Of a DNA stretch of 64,000 nt, positions 59,700 to 64,000 are shown piece after piece. The stretch is from Streptomyces reniochalinae (GTDB lineage: Bacteria; Actinomycetota; Actinomycetes; Streptomycetales; Streptomycetaceae). The stretch lies in the NCBI RefSeq assembly GCF_003323735.1, contig NZ_QOIM01000037.1, positions 301,401 through 365,400 of the forward strand. The letters run 5' to 3'. Below the pieces are notes generated by a model. The model was not told where the DNA came from and did no database searches. It saw only the letters and a list, made by a program, of their open reading frames with translations. The number at the start of each line of letters is the position of its first letter. Position 1 is the stretch's first letter. Position numbers and translations under genes: made by a program.

Positions 59700-59930
59700 C
59701 TCTCCCGCCCGCCCGGCCCGCGTGACCCGCCTGACCTGCGTGCCCCGCCCGACCCGCCCGATCTGCCTGACCCGCCCGGTCTCCCCGGTCCGCCCGGTCT
59801 TTCCGGCCAGGCCGCCCGTGACGCTCGCCAGGCCGGTGGTGCGCGCGAGAGCGGTGACGCTCGCGAAGCCGGTGGCGCTCGCGAAGCCCGTGCCACGCGC
59901 GCCGCGCATGACACTCGTGAGGCCCGTCCT
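59700..59930. repeat. Degenerate CGCCNGACC-type repeat array
   Basis: A 230-bp tract made of imperfect 9-bp units (CCCGCCCGA, CCTGCCTGA, then GACGCTCGCGAAGCCGGTGG-type). All frames stay open and one would be collagen-like (PGLPGPPGLSG), yet no start or homology supports a gene. It lies upstream of the RsbW-like gene. From 59930 to 60155 nothing else is recognised. Confidence 0.55.
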
Positions 59931-60159
59931 CGGCCCTGTGATCCGGGGCCTCGCGGTCCGCCACCTGGTGTTCCTCCTCGCGTTCCGGTCCGCTCGCCGA
60001 GCGCGCCCGCGCGTGCTACCGCGTACCGCCGCGCCACGTGCGTGCGCGATGAGGCGAGGCTAGGCCCGGCACGCGGCTATGGGTATACCGCGACAGCGGT
60101 TTGGCTCGTGTGGTGCGGTAACTGATCGCATTTGACCACGACTTGCCGGAAAACGCGCA

Positions 60160-60191
60160 ATGGCCGGTCCCGTGGGTACGGGACCGGCCAT
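60160..60191 (-). terminator. Terminator of the EtfD-like gene
   Basis: A perfect 14-bp stem (60160-60173 with 60178-60191) and 4-nt loop; on the minus strand it is followed by GCGTTTTCC. It lies 86 bp after the oxidoreductase stop. Confidence 0.8.
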
Positions 60192-60276
60192 CGGCAGCCG
60201 GGAGGGCGACGCCGGGCGACGCGCGGTCGGCGGGCGGGCGGCGCGCGGCCGGTCGCGGCCCCGCGCCGTCCGCCGG

Positions 60277-62598
60277 CTACTTCGCGGGTTCCGGTTCGGG
60301 CTCCGGGTCCGGGTCCTCAGCGGTCTGGCCGTCGTCGGCGGGCGGGTCGGCCGGCGGTGTCCTGACGGAGTCCAGCAGGAGCTGGGCGACGTCGACGACC
60401 TGGAGGTTCTCCTTGGCCTTGCCGCCCGTGGCGGAGCCGTCCTCGGCCGCGCCCTTCTTGCCGTTGACGGAGTCGGTGAGCATGACGAGGCAGAACGGGC
60501 AGGCCGTGGAGATGATGTCCGGGTTCAAGGACAGCGCCTCGTCCACGCGCTCGTTGTTGATGCGCTTGCCGATGCGCTCCTCCATCCACATGCGCGCACC
60601 GCCCGCACCGCAGCAGAAGCCGCGCTCCTTGTGCCGGTGCATCTCCTCGTTCCGCAGGCCCGGCACGCGTCCGATGATCTCGCGCGGGGGCGTGTAGACC
60701 TTGTTGTGGCGGCCCAGGTAGCACGGGTCGTGGTAGGTGATCAGCCCCTCGACGGGGGTGACCGGCACGAGCTTGCCCTCGTCGATGAGGTGCTGGAGCA
60801 GCTGGGTGTGGTGGATGACCTCGTAGTGGCCGCCCAGCTGCGGGTACTCCTTGGAGAGCGTGTTGAAGCAGTGCGGGCAGGTGGCGACGATCTTCTTCTT
60901 CGACGTCTCCACGGTGACGCCCTCGTCCGCGTCCTCACCGAACGCCGCGTTGAGGTTGGCGACGTTCTCCTCGCCCAGCTGCTGGAAGAGGAACTCGTTG
61001 CCCAGGCGGCGGGCCGAGTCGCCGGTGCATTTCTCGTCGCCGCCCATGATCGCGAACTTGACGCCCGCGATGTGCAGCAGCTCGGCGAAGGCCTTGGTGG
61101 TCTTCTTGGCGCGGTCCTCCAGGGCGCCGGCGCAGCCGACCCAGTACAGGTACTCGACCTCGGTGAGGTCCTCGACCGTCTTGCCGACGATCGGCACCTC
61201 GAAGTCGACCTCCTTGGTCCACTCCAGGCGCTGCTTCTTGGCCAGGCCCCAGGGGTTGCCCTTCTTCTCCAGGTTCTTGAGCATCGTCCCGGCCTCGGAG
61301 GGGAACGCGGACTCGATCATCACCTGGTAGCGGCGCATGTCGACGATGTGGTCGACGTGCTCGATGTCGACGGGGCACTGCTCGACGCAGGCGCCGCAGG
61401 TGGTGCAGGACCACAGGACGTCCGGGTCGATGACACCGTTCTCCTCGGCGGTGCCGACCAGCGGGCGCTCGGCCTCGTCGAGGGCGGAGCGCGGAACGCC
61501 GGCGAGCTGCTCGTCGGTGGCCTTCTCCTCGCCCTCCATCGTCTTGCCGCCGCCGGCCAGCAGGTAGGGGGCCTTGGCGTGCGCGTGGTCGCGCAGCGAC
61601 ATGATCAGCAGCTTCGGGGAGAGCGGCTTGCCGGTGTTCCAGGCGGGGCACTGCGACTGGCAGCGGCCGCACTCGGTGCAGGTGGAGAAGTCGAGGATGC
61701 CCTTCCAGGAGAAGTCCTCGACCTGGGAGGCGCCGAAGCGGACCTCTTCCTCGTTGTCGTCGTCGAGGGCCGTCTCGAAGTCGATCTCCTTGCCGCCGGA
61801 CATCATCGGCTGGAGCGCGCCCAGGGCCGTGCCGCCCTGCGCGTCGCGCTTGAACCAGATGTTGAAGAAGGCCAGGAACCGGTGCCAGGCCACGCCCATG
61901 TTGGTGTTCAGGCTGACCGTGATCATCCAGATCATGGTGGTGCCGAGCTTGATCAGCGCCCACAGGTAGACGAGCGTCTGGAGGGTGCTGAGGTCCAGCC
62001 CGTCGAACGCGGCGACCAGCGGGTAGGAGACGAAGTACGCCGGCTCGTAGCCGTCCACGTGGTGCAGCGCGCCCTCCAGGCCGCGCAGCACGAGGATGGC
62101 CAGGCCGATGACGAAGATGACGTACTCGACGAAGTAGGCCTGCCAGGCCTTCGAGCCGGCGAAGCGGGACTTGCGGCCCGCGCGGGAGGGCAGGCTCAGC
62201 AGCCGGATCACCATCAGGACGGCGATGCCGACGGTGGTCGCGGCGCCGATGAACTCGATGTACATCTCGTACGGCAGCCAGCCGCCGATGACCGGCAGCG
62301 TCCAGTCGGCCTGGAAGAGCTGGCCGTAGGCGTTGATGATCGTCGGCGGGAGGGTGAGGAAGCCGATCGCCACGAACCAGTGGGCGACGCCCACCACACC
62401 CCACCGGTTCATCCTCGTGTGCCCGAGGAACTCCGTGACGAGGGTGGCCGTTCGCTGCTTGGGACTGTCCTTGCGCGTGCCCGCGGGGAGCGGCTGTCCG
62501 AGCTTCACGAAGCGGTAGATCTGCGCGACGGCGCGGGCGATGAGCGCAACGCCGACCGCGCTGAGGACCAGCGTGATGACGATGGCGGCGAGTTGCAT
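60277..62598 (-). CDS. EtfD-like iron-sulfur oxidoreductase (heterodisulfide reductase-related)
   Basis: 773 residues. An N-terminal membrane domain (about five helices, residues 1-225, with His-rich HWFVAIGFLTLP and HRFLAFFNIWF that may bind heme), two 4Fe-4S ferredoxin motifs (CTECGRCQSQCP; CTTCGACVEQCP), then two CCG domains (VGCAGALEDRAKK..GDEKCTGD; ATCPHCFNTLSKEYPQLGG; CYLGRHN; GFCCGAGGARMW). The order matches membrane oxidoreductases thought to move electrons from electron-transfer flavoprotein to menaquinone in actinobacteria (EtfD). ATG 62598 has GAGGAG six bases upstream. The promoter carries TTACT-N4-AGTAA, the motif also present before the acyl-CoA dehydrogenase. Confidence 0.87.
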   Translation of the reverse strand: MQLAAIVITLVLSAVGVALIARAVAQIYRFVKLGQPLPAGTRKDSPKQRTATLVTEFLGHTRMNRWGVVGVAHWFVAIGFLTLPPTIINAYGQLFQADWTLPVIGGWLPYEMYIEFIGAATTVGIAVLMVIRLLSLPSRAGRKSRFAGSKAWQAYFVEYVIFVIGLAILVLRGLEGALHHVDGYEPAYFVSYPLVAAFDGLDLSTLQTLVYLWALIKLGTTMIWMITVSLNTNMGVAWHRFLAFFNIWFKRDAQGGTALGALQPMMSGGKEIDFETALDDDNEEEVRFGASQVEDFSWKGILDFSTCTECGRCQSQCPAWNTGKPLSPKLLIMSLRDHAHAKAPYLLAGGGKTMEGEEKATDEQLAGVPRSALDEAERPLVGTAEENGVIDPDVLWSCTTCGACVEQCPVDIEHVDHIVDMRRYQVMIESAFPSEAGTMLKNLEKKGNPWGLAKKQRLEWTKEVDFEVPIVGKTVEDLTEVEYLYWVGCAGALEDRAKKTTKAFAELLHIAGVKFAIMGGDEKCTGDSARRLGNEFLFQQLGEENVANLNAAFGEDADEGVTVETSKKKIVATCPHCFNTLSKEYPQLGGHYEVIHHTQLLQHLIDEGKLVPVTPVEGLITYHDPCYLGRHNKVYTPPREIIGRVPGLRNEEMHRHKERGFCCGAGGARMWMEERIGKRINNERVDEALSLNPDIISTACPFCLVMLTDSVNGKKGAAEDGSATGGKAKENLQVVDVAQLLLDSVRTPPADPPADDGQTAEDPDPEPEPEPAK

Positions 62599-62625
62599 AT
62601 CGGCTCCTCGGAGCACGGAGGTTGT

Positions 62626-62639
62626 TTACTAAGCAGTAA
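62626..62639. promoter_or_regulatory. Palindromic operator of the EtfD-like gene
   Basis: TTACT (62626-62630), AAGC, AGTAA (62635-62639). The TACT half begins 29 bp upstream of the ATG, as in the acyl-CoA dehydrogenase promoter (28 bp). Confidence 0.5.
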
Positions 62640-62756
62640 CTTATCCAGTCCGTATGAGACTACCCACTCGCCGCTGCTCGCCGCACCGCGTGTCCCGGTG
62701 ATTTGTGTCGCCCCCGGGGGAAGGGTTCCGCAGCCGCCCATGCGCGCACTGTAAGC

Positions 62757-62788
62757 ACAAGCATTGAGCCTGCCCGACTCATGCTTGT
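62757..62788. promoter_or_regulatory. Degenerate second HAIR-like palindrome upstream of dnaK
   Basis: ATTGAGC-N7-ACTCATG (62763-62783) matches CTTGAGT-N7-ACTCAAG at 11 of 14 positions and sits inside a longer palindrome ACAAGCAT / ATGCTTGT (62757-62764, 62781-62788). Confidence 0.45.
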
Positions 62789-62816
62789 TGACGCGTCGGT
62801 TTCCGTGAGGCACTCT
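62788..62816 (+). promoter_or_regulatory. dnaK promoter
   Basis: TTGACG (62788-62793) and CACTCT (62811-62816) are 17 bp apart, a good vegetative promoter; the downstream HAIR overlaps the start region. Confidence 0.55.
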
Positions 62817-62835
62817 TGAGTCAGCTTCACTCAAG
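62815..62835. promoter_or_regulatory. HAIR operator (HspR site) of dnaK
   Basis: CTTGAGT-N7-ACTCAAG is an exact match to the actinobacterial HspR inverted repeat. HspR with DnaK as co-repressor shuts off the dnaK operon; heat titrates DnaK away. Confidence 0.93.
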
Positions 62836-62868
62836 ACGAAAGTCAGCAGACAGCTGGAGGAAACCGAA

Positions 62869-64000
<1,132 letters not shown>

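Noticed and set aside
59289..60125. Collagen-like plus-strand ORF
   Set aside because: It starts antisense to the RsbW-like gene and depends on simple repeats; no ribosome site or family was seen.
60160..62754. 864-residue plus-strand ORF
   Set aside because: It is the antisense shadow of the EtfD-like oxidoreductase, which has clear motifs and a terminator.

Overview
The window is very GC-rich chromosomal DNA with strong third-position GC bias, GTG and even TTG starts, leaderless promoters, two mycothiol-type DinB enzymes, a multidomain SpoIIE phosphatase, a twin-arginine PhoX, an ANTAR protein and an HspR-type (HAIR) dnaK promoter. All of this points to a Streptomyces or close relative, and most of the content looks like core housekeeping DNA rather than a biosynthetic cluster.

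Layout. 1-8.5 kb: end of an unidentified gene, DinB enzyme, nitrilase-fold hydrolase, thioredoxin/NHL protein, small membrane protein, M18 aminopeptidase, FadE-type acyl-CoA dehydrogenase, SseB-like protein. 8.5-16 kb: SpoIIE phosphatase divergent from aspS, Uma2 protein, a decayed toxin-antitoxin pair abutting metG. 16-23.3 kb: small Cys protein, PhoX behind a PHO-box-like promoter, type II NADH dehydrogenase, NTF2 protein, CorA, HAD hydrolase. 23.3-27.7 kb: ABC transporter plus NarL-type two-component operon. 27.7-30.7 kb: gluconate block (gntP, gntK, divergent regulator). 30.8-35 kb: ion channel, XRE regulator with two small partners, SLOG-like protein, hydrophobic protein, DinB protein. 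35-38.7 kb: PaoABC-like molybdenum aldehyde oxidase. 38.7-42.3 kb: three-gene WXG/ESX-like cassette behind twin palindromes. 42.4-50.3 kb: flavin oxidoreductase, Fpg glycosylase, FUSC protein, DUF72, a zinc-cluster/response-regulator fusion. 50.5-54.5 kb: secreted-type and small membrane proteins, GAF-ANTAR, a MarR-controlled membrane protein, integrase remnant beside tRNA-Gly(CCC). 54.7-64 kb: zinc-ribbon protein, dcd, phosphoribosyltransferase, GDSL esterase-lectin, Yip1 protein, RsbW-like ATPase, EtfD-like iron-sulfur oxidoreductase, start of dnaK.

The most interesting observations are: (i) a palindrome TACT-N4-AGTA placed 28-29 bp upstream of the start codons of both the acyl-CoA dehydrogenase and the distant EtfD-like oxidoreductase, suggesting one beta-oxidation regulator; (ii) the ESX-like three-gene cassette with twin operators; (iii) the Cys-rich cluster fused to a complete OmpR-type response regulator; (iv) a RelE/ParE-like toxin cut off by a duplicated metG tail; and (v) repeated short tandem duplications that carry the stop codon at several gene 3' ends.

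Functions are assigned by reading motifs in translated sequence; no database search was possible. Start codons were chosen by Shine-Dalgarno spacing, leaderless -10 boxes and remembered family N-termini.
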